Shown here piece by piece: positions 49,918-58,851 of a stretch of 64,000 nt of DNA. The stretch's first letter is position 1, and every line of letters starts with the position of its first letter. Origin of the DNA: Youngiibacter multivorans (GTDB lineage: Bacteria; Bacillota; Clostridia; Clostridiales; Clostridiaceae). Below the pieces are notes generated by a model. It saw nothing but the letters and a program-made list of their open reading frames with translations. It was not told the origin of the DNA and did not search any database. Where the stretch lies: NCBI RefSeq assembly GCF_017873395.1, contig NZ_JAGGKC010000005.1, forward strand, positions 80,123-144,122. Reading direction: 5' to 3'. Both the position numbers and the translations under genes were made by a program.

Positions 49918-51117
49918 CTATCTGCACTTTTCCAGAACCCTGGCGAGGAACCTGTCAGCAAACTCATCTGCCTGCATGTACTCCTCGAGAGATGCCACGA
50001 ACTTGAACCGAAACCCCTCAACCGGACTCATCTTGAGACCTGAAAGCCTTTCAGTCAGAAGCTGCACACCCTCTCCTGTCCAGCCATAGGACCCGAAGGC
50101 TCCGCAGACCTTTCCCTTGTTCGTTATGGCTGAAGCGTGTCCAAGAAGCTCCCAGGCTGGCAGGACGGCATCCCTGTTGATCGTGGGTGACCCAACAAGG
50201 AACGCCTTTGATTCCTCCAGTCTCCTCGATGCTTCTTCTATCCCTATTTCTGTAATGTCATTCACATGGACAGTCTCACCCTTTGACCTGAGCCTTTCTG
50301 CGATATGGTTAGCCACATCCGCTGTGTTGCCATATGCGGATACGTAAAGTATCTCAATGTCCTGCTGGTAGTTTTCAGGAAAGGCAGCCCACTCCCTGTA
50401 CTTTTCCAAGTAGAAGCCTATATCCTCTGTGTGCACCGGCCCATGGCTTACGCATACCATGTCAAATTCATAGTCCTCAAGCCTGTCCAGCGCCTTGTTC
50501 ACGAAGCCCTTGAACGGTCCCATTATGACATCAAAGTAGTACTTCATCTCTTCAAGGTAGCTTCCTGCGTCATCAGCAGACTGGGCTTCCTCTTCTGCAT
50601 AGTGACAACCGAGGAAATCACAGGTGAACATTGTCTTCATTTCCCTTGCATATGCGAATATGGTATCCGGCCAGTGGAGGTTGGGGGCAGATATGAATTC
50701 AAGGCTTAAGTCCTTTCCAAGGGGGAGTACACTCTTGTCCCTGGCATCTATCCAGCTGAACTCCCTGTTCAGAATGTCCTTCAGGTAATTCATTGCAGCC
50801 CTGGAGGATACTACCTGTGCATCGGGATAATCATCCAGAAGGCTTCCAATCGTCCCCGAATGGTCACATTCCGTATGGAGCGTCACTATATAGTCTACCT
50901 TCCTGTCACCGATGACAGATACAATATTTCCCCTGAATTCCGGATAGAACGGATTCTTCACGTTGTCCACGACAGCGACCTTGTCCTCTCCAACCAGCAG
51001 GTAGGAGTTATAGGTCGTTCCCTTCTTAGTCTCCATGATGATGTCAAATACCTTGAGCTCAGGGTTTTCCACGCCAATCCAGTATAGATTTTCCTTTAAA
51101 AGCTTTGCAGCCATCAT
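49918..51117 (-). CDS. fprA: flavodiiron protein (A-type flavoprotein)
   Basis: Reduces O2 or NO to water or N2O with electrons from rubredoxin or similar. The N-terminal beta-lactamase-like half has the diiron ligands HTECDHSG (HxExDH), FTCDFLGCH and SHGPVH; the C-terminal flavodoxin half has the FMN loop ILYVSAYGNTADVANHIAERL and GSPTINRDAVLPAW. No rubredoxin or flavin-reductase extension is fused, so an external partner is needed. Two adjacent ATGs follow GAGGTG. The perfect PerR box upstream implies peroxide-controlled expression. Confidence 0.94.
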   Translation of the reverse strand: MMAAKLLKENLYWIGVENPELKVFDIIMETKKGTTYNSYLLVGEDKVAVVDNVKNPFYPEFRGNIVSVIGDRKVDYIVTLHTECDHSGTIGSLLDDYPDAQVVSSRAAMNYLKDILNREFSWIDARDKSVLPLGKDLSLEFISAPNLHWPDTIFAYAREMKTMFTCDFLGCHYAEEEAQSADDAGSYLEEMKYYFDVIMGPFKGFVNKALDRLEDYEFDMVCVSHGPVHTEDIGFYLEKYREWAAFPENYQQDIEILYVSAYGNTADVANHIAERLRSKGETVHVNDITEIGIEEASRRLEESKAFLVGSPTINRDAVLPAWELLGHASAITNKGKVCGAFGSYGWTGEGVQLLTERLSGLKMSPVEGFRFKFVASLEEYMQADEFADRFLARVLEKCR

Positions 51118-51142
51118 AATCACCTCATATCAATTTTTAACA

Positions 51143-51148
51143 ATTATA
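51143..51148 (-). promoter_or_regulatory. -10 element of the flavodiiron gene
   Basis: TATAAT on the minus strand, 26 bases before the ATG. The -35 is not clear. The PerR box lies 35-50 bases upstream of it. Confidence 0.5.
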
Positions 51149-51183
51149 TTGTATCAAATTTATGTTTGCTTTGCACTACTTTT

Positions 51184-51198
51184 TTATAATGATTATAA
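51184..51198. promoter_or_regulatory. perfect PerR box
   Basis: TTATAATGATTATAA matches the PerR operator consensus at all 15 positions, upstream of the flavodiiron gene. Confidence 0.88.
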
Positions 51199-51366
51199 AT
51201 TTGTTTCAATGACATTTGTGTGCAAACACTTTTCATTTGTGCATTCCTGCAAAAACATACAAGCAAGGTATTGGAAAATGATGATGATTAAGATGCTGCG
51301 AAACTATTGAATGCCATGTGCCAGAAATTGTATTATAGTATAGTTAGGAAGCACAGGAGGATTAAA

Positions 51367-52542
51367 ATGAAGAATAAAGCAGTCATTCTTGGCTCAAATT
51401 ACTATATAGGCCTGTCAATAATAAGATGTCTAGGCAAAGAAGGAATCTATACCGTTTCAATGGATTATTCAACTGAAAACACGTACGGTGCAAAATCCAA
51501 ATATCTCAAGGAGCAGCTGATCGTCCCCCATTACAGGAAGGAGGAGGAAAGGCTTGTGAGGTATATGGTGGAATACTCGAAGAAGCAGGACAGAAAGCCT
51601 GTGCTGTTTCCAAGCGGTGACCCATATGTCGAATTCATCGACAAGAATTTTGATATCCTCAAGGAGCACTACCTGTTTCCAATGGACAGGAAGGGCAAAT
51701 GGACAGACGCACTGATGAAGGATTCACTTGAGAAGCTGGCAATTAAATACGGGATGCCGGTGCCTGAAAGCGTCCAGCTGGATGATCCCGATATTGTAGA
51801 AAAGGTCGATAAAACCATCGGCTATCCATGCATTCTCAAACCTACAGAATCAACGCAGTTCGTCGCAAAGTTCAGGGTCAAGAACTTCCTTCTGAAGGGC
51901 AGTAACGACCTTAAAAAATACAGGGACACCATCATGGAAGCAGGCATGGGCGGCGTGGTCCAGAGGATCATCCCGGGCTTCGACGACCATATGTATACAT
52001 ACGACGCTTACCTTGACAAACATTCTGACGTTACCCACTGGATGACATGCCAGAAGCACAGGCAGTTTCCGATAAACTTCGGTGCTTCAGTATATACCGA
52101 GCAGAGGCTGGTTCCCGAGCTCCATGAAATGAGCAGGAAATTCTTCAAGGACATTGAATACAGAGGCTTCGGCGAGATAGAGTACAAGAAGGATTCGAAG
52201 ACAGGAAAGTACTACCTTATCGAGATAAACGCAAGGACAACCAACCTTAACAGCCTGCTCTACAAGGCCGGCGTTAACTTTCCCCTTCTTGCCTACAGGG
52301 AAATGATTGGAGAGACTATCCTTCATGACAGGAAGACCTATGACAGCGGAATCTACTTCAGATATCTTTACGAAGACCTTCTTGCCATGAGGGAATATGC
52401 AAGGGCCGGACAGCTTTCAAAGTCAGGAATGGCTCTCTCGCTGCTTAAGAGAAAGGCTCCTGCCATCCTTGAGCTTGGTGACCCCATGCCTGGAATTGCA
52501 TTCCTCAGGATGGTTTACGGCAAGGTCCGGAAGAAGAGCTGA
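51367..52542 (+). CDS. ATP-grasp ligase, D-aspartate-ligase-like
   Basis: 391 residues with a pre-ATP-grasp Rossmann start (AVILGSNYYIGLSIIRCLGKEGI), then the ATP-grasp core: GYPCILKPTESTQFVAKFRVK, VVQRIIPGFDDHMYTYDAY and the Mg-binding YYLIEINARTTNLNSLLYKAGV. This matches the carboxylate-amine ligases related to enterococcal Asl, which adds D-Asp to peptidoglycan precursors. GGAGG lies six bases before the ATG. The substrate is not certain; a side-chain cross-bridge role or another amide-forming step is possible. No cell-wall genes flank it. Confidence 0.78.
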   Translation: MKNKAVILGSNYYIGLSIIRCLGKEGIYTVSMDYSTENTYGAKSKYLKEQLIVPHYRKEEERLVRYMVEYSKKQDRKPVLFPSGDPYVEFIDKNFDILKEHYLFPMDRKGKWTDALMKDSLEKLAIKYGMPVPESVQLDDPDIVEKVDKTIGYPCILKPTESTQFVAKFRVKNFLLKGSNDLKKYRDTIMEAGMGGVVQRIIPGFDDHMYTYDAYLDKHSDVTHWMTCQKHRQFPINFGASVYTEQRLVPELHEMSRKFFKDIEYRGFGEIEYKKDSKTGKYYLIEINARTTNLNSLLYKAGVNFPLLAYREMIGETILHDRKTYDSGIYFRYLYEDLLAMREYARAGQLSKSGMALSLLKRKAPAILELGDPMPGIAFLRMVYGKVRKKS

Positions 52543-52586
52543 AACAGACGCCCAGAGTACAACAGTATCATATTGCCACAATGAAC

Positions 52587-52624
52587 AGAAAGGGCAGCAT
52601 GCTGATTTGCATGCTGCCCTTTCT
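52587..52624. terminator. bidirectional terminator
   Basis: AGAAAGGGCAGCATGC and GCATGCTGCCCTTTCT, 16-base perfect arms with a six-base loop, between the ATP-grasp gene and the convergent V-ATPase operon. Confidence 0.9.
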
Positions 52625-52627
52625 TTA

Positions 52628-53278
52628 TTATGCTGTTTCCTGCGATTTCTGGATTATGTCCTTGACCTTCATGAGCCTTGTAATCGTACTTCTCTCATTC
52701 TCGTCAAGCTTCATCCTGATGAACTTGATGGTCTCCTTCAGTTCAGGTATAGTCCTGTATTCCAGTGCGTTTACCCTTCTTCTGGTCTTCTCGATCTCGT
52801 CGGCCATCAACTGGCAGGATTTCTCCACCTCTGCAAGCTCAAGGAGCTTTGGCATTATGGAGTAGAGCTTTGAAATGGCGTCGTCAAGCTCAGAGGAGGT
52901 CTGGGCGAATCCGTAAGGATATATGCTGCCCTCATCGCCTTCGAGCTTCCTTATGAAATTCATCACAGGAACGTTGACGCTCATTATGTTCTTTTTCTTG
53001 ATGTCCACTGTTATGCTTTCCTTAGGGAAAGCGACAGCTTCCTGAAGGAACTCCGGAGACATTATGGCACTTGCTACCAGAAATTCCTTGAAGGATTTCT
53101 GGAGTTCCGTTTCCACCTCGACTCTCAGGGCCTTGTTTCGCCTGATCATCTCGATGAACCTTCTCATGAGCTCATCCTGCTTGTCCTTGAGGAGCTTGTG
53201 GCCTCTGGAAGCGGTGGACAGCCTAACCTTGAGCTTTGTGAGCTCCATTCGGGTAGGGTTCACATTGAGCTTAGCCAT
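52628..53278 (-). CDS. ntpD: V/A-type ATPase subunit D (central stalk)
   Basis: 216 residues forming a long coiled coil, the rotor axle. Hallmarks are VNPTRMELTKLKVRLSTASRGHKLLKDKQDELMRRF in part (NPTRMELTKLK, GHKLLKDKQDEL) and RRRVNALEYRTIPELKETI. Last gene of the operon; the ATG is two bases after the ntpB stop. The terminator follows after a few bases. Confidence 0.95.
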   Translation of the reverse strand: MAKLNVNPTRMELTKLKVRLSTASRGHKLLKDKQDELMRRFIEMIRRNKALRVEVETELQKSFKEFLVASAIMSPEFLQEAVAFPKESITVDIKKKNIMSVNVPVMNFIRKLEGDEGSIYPYGFAQTSSELDDAISKLYSIMPKLLELAEVEKSCQLMADEIEKTRRRVNALEYRTIPELKETIKFIRMKLDENERSTITRLMKVKDIIQKSQETA

Positions 53279-53280
53279 GG

Positions 53281-54669
53281 CTATTCAACTCCTTTGGTCT
53301 CTTGGGGCATGTACTTCTCAATGTACTCGTCCCTTATCCTCTTCAGCTCATTTCTTGGAAGTATAGTCAGAAGCTCCCATCCAAGTTCAAGCGTATCCTT
53401 TATTTCCCTGTTGTTGTCATAGCCCTGGCTGACATATCTCTTCTCAAATGCATCTGCGAAATCCGCGAATGCCTTGTCAGTCTCAGACAGTGCTGATTCA
53501 CCAAGTATTACCGCCAGCTCCTTGGCTTCTTTACCGGTCGCATATGCTGCGAAGAGCTGATTCATTGTATCGGCATGGTCTTCCCTGGTCTTGTTCTTTC
53601 CGATACCCTTGTCCTTCAGCCTTGAAAGCGAAGGCAGAACATCTATCGGAGGCTGGATTCCCTTCTTGTACAGGTCTCTTGAGAGGATTATCTGTCCCTC
53701 GGTTATATATCCTGTAAGGTCAGGGATTGGATGAGTCTTGTCGTCCTCAGGCATGGTAAGTATCGGGATCTGAGTTATGGATCCGCTTCTTCCCTTTATC
53801 CTGCCGGCTCTTTCATATATCGTTGAAAGGTCGGTATACAGATATCCGGGATATCCTCTTCTTCCTGGTACTTCCTTCCTGGCAGCTGATGTCTCTCTGA
53901 GGGCCTCAGCATAGTTGGTAAGGTCAGTAAGTATTACAAGTACATGCATGCCCTTTTCGAAGGCAAGGTACTCTGCGCATGTAAGCGCCATTCTTGGTGT
54001 TGCTATTCTCTCTATGGCCGGGTCGTCAGCAAGGTTCATGAAAAGCACTGCCCTGTCTATAGCTCCGGTCTTGTTGAAGTCATCCTTGAAGAATTGTGCC
54101 TCTTCAAAGGTTATACCCATTGCCGCGAATACAACGGCGAACTTGTCGCCCTTGCCAAGAACTCTCGCCTGCCTTGCAATCTGAGCTGCAAGTTCTGCAT
54201 GCGGAAGTCCTGATCCTGAGAATATGGGCAGCTTCTGTCCTCTGACCAACGTGTTCAGTCCGTCAATTGCTGATATTCCTGTCTGTATGAACTCTGAAGG
54301 GTAGTCCCTTGATACAGGGTTTATAGGGACTCCGTTGATGTCGAGCCTCTTCTCCGGTATGATCTTGGGTCCGCCGTCTTTTGGCCTTCCAAGCCCGTCG
54401 AATATTCTTCCTATCATGTCCTCAGAAACTCCAAGTTCAAGCGGCTTGCCAAGGAACCTGACCTTTGTGTCCCTCAGGTTGATTCCTGATGAACCTTCGA
54501 ATAGCTGTACCATGGCCTTGTCCCCGTTGACCTCAAGGACTCTTCCTCTTCTCTTCTCACCGGTCTGGAGTTCGATCTCCACCAGTTCCTCGTACTTAAT
54601 TCCTTCAACTCCGTCGACAACCATAAGCGGTCCGACGACTTCGCGGACGGTCCTGTACTCTTTAAGCAT
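53281..54669 (-). CDS. ntpB: V/A-type ATPase subunit B (non-catalytic)
   Basis: 462 residues. The regulatory nucleotide-binding subunit alternates with A in the head. Its start KEYRTVREVVGPLMVVDGVEG and the GLNTLVRGQKLPIFSGSGLPH loop, which lacks a normal Walker A as usual in B subunits, are clear; ITQIPILTMPEDD is also typical. It overlaps the end of ntpA by eight bases. Confidence 0.96.
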   Translation of the reverse strand: MLKEYRTVREVVGPLMVVDGVEGIKYEELVEIELQTGEKRRGRVLEVNGDKAMVQLFEGSSGINLRDTKVRFLGKPLELGVSEDMIGRIFDGLGRPKDGGPKIIPEKRLDINGVPINPVSRDYPSEFIQTGISAIDGLNTLVRGQKLPIFSGSGLPHAELAAQIARQARVLGKGDKFAVVFAAMGITFEEAQFFKDDFNKTGAIDRAVLFMNLADDPAIERIATPRMALTCAEYLAFEKGMHVLVILTDLTNYAEALRETSAARKEVPGRRGYPGYLYTDLSTIYERAGRIKGRSGSITQIPILTMPEDDKTHPIPDLTGYITEGQIILSRDLYKKGIQPPIDVLPSLSRLKDKGIGKNKTREDHADTMNQLFAAYATGKEAKELAVILGESALSETDKAFADFADAFEKRYVSQGYDNNREIKDTLELGWELLTILPRNELKRIRDEYIEKYMPQETKGVE

Positions 54670-56425
54670 TAAGGATTCCTCCTTCCTCTATGAGGTCGTC
54701 CACGGCTTTGACAAGCTCCTTCATAACCTCGTTGATTTTTGATATTTCGCTCTCTGGCAGGTACTTCATTCTTGCGATCCTGTCCCTGACCTTCAGCTTG
54801 ATTATGTCGTTAAGGTATATGCCGTTGTCCAGAGCCCTCTTTCCTTCGTCATAGAAGGCAAGCGCGCACTTCAGCATGAGGTTCTGCTTTTCCAGCGAGC
54901 TGTATGTATCCACTTCGTGGAACGCATTCTGCTGAAGGTAGTCCTCTCTGATTGACTTTGCGGCTTCCAGCTTGAGCTGGTCGCCCTCGGAAAGTGAGTC
55001 CCTTCCGACAAGCCTTACTATTTCCTGGAGTCCTGATTCTTCCTGAAGAAGAGCCATTGCCTTTGCCCTGTTTGAGGCGAAGGTGTTCTCAACATTGGCG
55101 TCCATCCATTTGTCTACCTTGGTCTGATATAGCGAGTAGGAATTCATCCAGTTGATCGCAGGGAAGTGCCTTCTGTACGCGAGGTTCGCATCCAGTCCCC
55201 AGAATACCTTGACGATTCTTAAGGTCGCCTGCGATACAGGTTCGGAGATGTCTCCACCAGGAGGTGATACCGCACCTATTACTGTTATCGCTCCCTGTCT
55301 TCCGTCAGATCCAAGGCATACTACCTTTCCTGACCTCTCATAGAAGTCGGCGGCTCTGGATCCCAGGTAAGCCGGATATCCTTCATCGCCAGGCATCTCT
55401 TCAAGTCTTCCGGACATTTCCCTCAGGGCCTCAGCCCATCTGGAGGTTGAGTCAGCCATTATGGCTACGGAGTATCCCATGTCCCTGAAATATTCCGCTA
55501 TTGTTATGCCTGTGTATATTGAGGCCTCTCTGGCCGCAACAGGCATGTTGGATGTGTTGGCTATGAGGACAGTCCTCTTCATGAGTGATTCTCCGGTCTT
55601 AGGGTCCTTTATCTCAGGGAACTCCATAAGAACGTCAGTCATCTCGTTTCCACGCTCTCCGCAGCCAACATATACTACTATCTCTGAATCTGCCCATTTT
55701 GCCAATTGATGCTGAACAACCGTCTTTCCTGAACCGAAAGGTCCCGGAACCGCAGCTGTACCGCCCTTTGCAACCGGGAAGAATGTGTCTATGACCCTCT
55801 GTCCCGTAACAAGAGGCGCATCAGGATTTAGCTTGTGGTCATAAGGCCTTCCGCGCCTTACAGGCCACTTCTGGATCATGTTGATTTCAGTTCCGTCCTC
55901 AAGGGTGCAAACAGTGTCTGCAACAGTGAAGTCTCCTTCAGCTATCGTCTTGACGACACCTGAAATTCCCTTTGGCACCATTATCCTGTGCTCTATTATC
56001 GATGTTTCCTGAACTGTTCCGATGATGTCACCCTGAGAAATGCTGTCTCCAGCCTTTACCTTGGGGACAAAATGCCAAACCCTTTCCCTGTCAAGGGCGG
56101 GTACCTCGACTCCCTTTACAAGGAAGTCCCCCACCAGCTCTCTAATAGAGGTCAGAGGTCTCTGGATGCCGTCAAACATGGACTCAAGAAGTCCTGGTCC
56201 CAGCTCGACCGAAAGAGGGTTGCCTGTCGTATAGACCGGCTCTCCTGGTCCGATGCCTGTAGTTTCCTCGTATACCTGTATGGAGGCTCTGTCGCCTCTC
56301 ATTTCTATTATCTCTCCGATGAGCTTATTGTCTGAAACCTTGACAACGTCATAGACGTTGGCGTCATCCATACCCTCGGCAACAACCAAGGGACCGGATA
56401 CTTTGATTATCTTTCCTACTTTCAA
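54662..56425 (-). CDS. ntpA: V/A-type ATPase catalytic subunit A
   Basis: 587 residues. ATP hydrolysis subunit with the P-loop GPFGSGKTV, the arginine-finger and catalytic Glu region YVGCGERGNEMTDVL, SRWAEALREMSGR and GDISEPVSQATLRIVKVFWGLD in part. The non-homologous insert (ESMFDGIQRPL onward) is present. TTG start with AGGGGAG. No intein or frameshift is seen. Confidence 0.97.
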   Translation of the reverse strand: MKVGKIIKVSGPLVVAEGMDDANVYDVVKVSDNKLIGEIIEMRGDRASIQVYEETTGIGPGEPVYTTGNPLSVELGPGLLESMFDGIQRPLTSIRELVGDFLVKGVEVPALDRERVWHFVPKVKAGDSISQGDIIGTVQETSIIEHRIMVPKGISGVVKTIAEGDFTVADTVCTLEDGTEINMIQKWPVRRGRPYDHKLNPDAPLVTGQRVIDTFFPVAKGGTAAVPGPFGSGKTVVQHQLAKWADSEIVVYVGCGERGNEMTDVLMEFPEIKDPKTGESLMKRTVLIANTSNMPVAAREASIYTGITIAEYFRDMGYSVAIMADSTSRWAEALREMSGRLEEMPGDEGYPAYLGSRAADFYERSGKVVCLGSDGRQGAITVIGAVSPPGGDISEPVSQATLRIVKVFWGLDANLAYRRHFPAINWMNSYSLYQTKVDKWMDANVENTFASNRAKAMALLQEESGLQEIVRLVGRDSLSEGDQLKLEAAKSIREDYLQQNAFHEVDTYSSLEKQNLMLKCALAFYDEGKRALDNGIYLNDIIKLKVRDRIARMKYLPESEISKINEVMKELVKAVDDLIEEGGILNA

Positions 56426-56439
56426 TCTAAGCTCCCCTT

Positions 56440-56748
56440 CTACAAAATATTTGAACCAACGGCTTTTTCAACATTTGCGTTGATCCTTCTGAGGCCTATG
56501 GAAAGGGATCCCTGGTTGCTCGGTATGAGTATAACCGCAGGAACTATCTCCTTGTTGTATCTTTCAACGGTCTCTGGGATCAGCTCAGCCATCTGCTCAG
56601 TGATGAAGATGATACCGTACTTCCTTGCTGCCAGGGTATCAACTGCCTTTCTTGCCTCGTCCTTGTCCAAAACGGGAAATACATCGATTCCAAGCGCCTT
56701 GAAGGCAAGTATGGAATCCTTGTCGCCCACAACTCCTATCTTATACAT
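56440..56748 (-). CDS. ntpF: V/A-type ATPase subunit F
   Basis: About 102 residues. Small alpha/beta central-stalk subunit (YKIGVVGDKDSILAFKALG, YGIIFITEQMAELIPETVE, PSNQGSLSIGLRRINANVEKA). Its start overlaps the end of ntpC by eight bases. A GTG three codons earlier is an alternative start. Confidence 0.92.
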   Translation of the reverse strand: MYKIGVVGDKDSILAFKALGIDVFPVLDKDEARKAVDTLAARKYGIIFITEQMAELIPETVERYNKEIVPAVILIPSNQGSLSIGLRRINANVEKAVGSNIL

Positions 56749-57742
56749 AAAGCTCACGCAGCCTTTCCCTGATTGATTCAGGTGAGATCTTGTTAAGCTT
56801 CGACACCATTATGATCCTCAGTGCCTTCATCTCGGCCTCTTTGGCGGCGAGGTAGGAGAATACCGGCTCCGGTCCGAAGACTATGGACTTGGACTGCAGA
56901 TTCAGCTTCATGAGGTAGTTGTCCAGGATCCTTTCGAATTCTGAAAGCCTCATGGTCTTCTGATAGGACTCCAGTCCCTTCCTAAGCTCGTCGCTTATCT
57001 TGTAGCCCTTGAATTTTGACATCATGGTCTCCAATGAGTCGGAAAGGGAAAGAAGTATGTCCCCGCGTGGAATGGTGCCACCCTCGATTATAGCTTCCTC
57101 AAGGAACTTAATGTCCTTTTCAAGCTTCTTTACCCTCACAAGCGTCTTTACGTTTGTAAAGTCTATGATCGTCCTGACATAATCTGTGAAAAGCGGTATT
57201 CCCGACTCGTCTGCGACTGCAGACAGGTGTGCAAAATAATGCCTGTCCAGTATCATGTCTGTCCTCTGAGGGTCTCCTGTAGCTTCCATGTCCTTTGATG
57301 CCTCAATGAGGGCATCCCTAAGCCTCGGCTCCACATCCCTAAGGTCTCCAGCCGCATAGGCTGCCTTGATCTTCTGGATGTCCCTGCCTCCAAGATTAAC
57401 GTACATTTCCTTGAAATCAGCCTTCATGGCTGTCTCCTTGACGAGAACCTTGAGGTTATGGTAGTCATACTTAAGTGAAAGTATCTCTACTACCGACTTC
57501 TCGGTTGTCATCTCACCAACGAGCTTATATACCCTTTTGAGCTCCTGCGAGAGAATCCTCTCGTAATCCTCGCCCCTTGTGACACCGGCCATGGAGGACT
57601 GGTATTCAGTTTCAGCCAGTATCTTCAGAGCCTCGTCTATATCCCTTGCATCGACCATCCTCTCTATCCTTGCCTTGGTAAGGAGTCTGGTCTCCAGGAC
57701 TCTGGTCCTGGTAACAGCCTGGGCGAAATCCATTCTGTTCAT
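56741..57742 (-). CDS. ntpC: V/A-type ATPase subunit C (d-type, rotor cap)
   Basis: 333 residues of all-helical AtpC/d-subunit sequence that links the central stalk to the membrane ring. LETRLLTKARIERMVDA and YDYHNLKVLVKE are typical, as is YVRTIIDFTNVKTLVRVKK near the middle. AGGAGG lies five bases before the ATG. Confidence 0.92.
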   Translation of the reverse strand: MNRMDFAQAVTRTRVLETRLLTKARIERMVDARDIDEALKILAETEYQSSMAGVTRGEDYERILSQELKRVYKLVGEMTTEKSVVEILSLKYDYHNLKVLVKETAMKADFKEMYVNLGGRDIQKIKAAYAAGDLRDVEPRLRDALIEASKDMEATGDPQRTDMILDRHYFAHLSAVADESGIPLFTDYVRTIIDFTNVKTLVRVKKLEKDIKFLEEAIIEGGTIPRGDILLSLSDSLETMMSKFKGYKISDELRKGLESYQKTMRLSEFERILDNYLMKLNLQSKSIVFGPEPVFSYLAAKEAEMKALRIIMVSKLNKISPESIRERLRELYV

Positions 57743-57751
57743 AAGTACCTC

Positions 57752-58309
57752 CTATTCCTTGAAAAGAGCGGAGGCTACATCTGCTTCGAGCTCGTCCCTG
57801 AGAAAGTCAACCAGATCAGAGAAGGTGTAGTTAAGAAGTACTCCCTTGTCCTTGACAAGGAATCCTGAGGCCGAGTTCTCTTCGTCAGAGACCTTGAATC
57901 CCAGGTTCAGAGCCTTAACCTTTTCCTTCATGCTGCTGGTCACGATGAGAGTCTCAGTACCCTTGAGGCTGAGACCTGCCAAAGTATCCTTCAGATACCT
58001 GACATAGTCTTCATCTCCGAGCTCCACCAGGCTTTTCTTCGCAAGGTCAAAGACCCTGTCGATTATTCCCTGCTTTGCCTTCAGGCTCTCGTTCCTTACT
58101 TTGAGCTCTCCGTTGGAGATTACCCTTTCTTTCAAGAGGTTGGCTTCGAAGGCTGCCTTTTCTATGATCCTGTTCTTCCTGTCGTTCGCTTCCTTGATCT
58201 TCGAATCAACAAGATCTTCCTTGACCTTGACTGAATCATCGAGGATGGCCTGGGCTTTTTCCCTGGCGTCCGCGAGGATCTTCTCGGTCAGATTATCCAG
58301 ATTTGACAT
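57752..58309 (-). CDS. ntpE: V/A-type ATPase subunit E (peripheral stalk)
   Basis: 185 residues. The first half is a charged coiled coil (LTEKILADAREKAQAILDDS, KEANDRKNRIIEKAAFEAN) and the C-terminal domain binds the head (LSLKGTETLIVTSSMKE). It pairs with the G/H-type subunit encoded at the operon start. Confidence 0.9.
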   Translation of the reverse strand: MSNLDNLTEKILADAREKAQAILDDSVKVKEDLVDSKIKEANDRKNRIIEKAAFEANLLKERVISNGELKVRNESLKAKQGIIDRVFDLAKKSLVELGDEDYVRYLKDTLAGLSLKGTETLIVTSSMKEKVKALNLGFKVSDEENSASGFLVKDKGVLLNYTFSDLVDFLRDELEADVASALFKE

Positions 58310-58355
58310 TCCCTCACATCCTTCCTATATTTTCTCTGCAGCTTTCAGGCTAAGC

Positions 58356-58835
58356 CTAGAAAGTCACCGCGTTGAGAAGTATTAGGGATATGACGAATGA
58401 AAGAAGTGCATATGTCTCAACCATTACGGCGTATATTATACCCTTTGTGGAGTGTTCTTCATTCTTTGCAAGTATTGCAAGTCCTGCAGCCGCTGTTCTA
58501 CCCTGTGCAATAGCTGATATCCAGCCTACAAGTCCTACAGGAAGGCATGCCATGAATATGTACATTCCCTGCTGAAGAGTAAGGCCTGCATCAAGCTGTC
58601 CGAGCGCCATAAGTCCTATAACGAATCCATAGAGGCCCTGGGTACCTGGAAGAAGCTGAAGTACAAGGGATTTACCGAACTTCTGAGGCTCTTCTACTAT
58701 AAGTCCTGTAGCTGCCTCACCAACAAGGCCAACACCTTTAGCTGAACCGAAACCTGAGAATATTACCGCGCAGGCTATACCGAGTATTGCAAAAACAACG
58801 CCACCATTATCAATCAAGAACTGTGAAAAAGTCAT
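58356..58835 (-). CDS. ntpK: V-type Na+-ATPase rotor subunit K (proteolipid, c-ring)
   Basis: 159 residues, two fused hairpins, four membrane helices. The ion-binding residues of Enterococcus hirae NtpK are all there: Leu, Thr and Gln in LLPGTQGLYGF, Gln in SAIAQGRTAAAG and the essential Glu in VMVETYALLSF. The first hairpin lacks the carboxylate, as in Na+-type V-ATPases. The full set strongly suggests Na+ rather than H+ as coupling ion; this is inference from homology. Confidence 0.95.
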   Translation of the reverse strand: MTFSQFLIDNGGVVFAILGIACAVIFSGFGSAKGVGLVGEAATGLIVEEPQKFGKSLVLQLLPGTQGLYGFVIGLMALGQLDAGLTLQQGMYIFMACLPVGLVGWISAIAQGRTAAAGLAILAKNEEHSTKGIIYAVMVETYALLSFVISLILLNAVTF

Positions 58836-58851
58836 TTACATTTCCTCCTAA

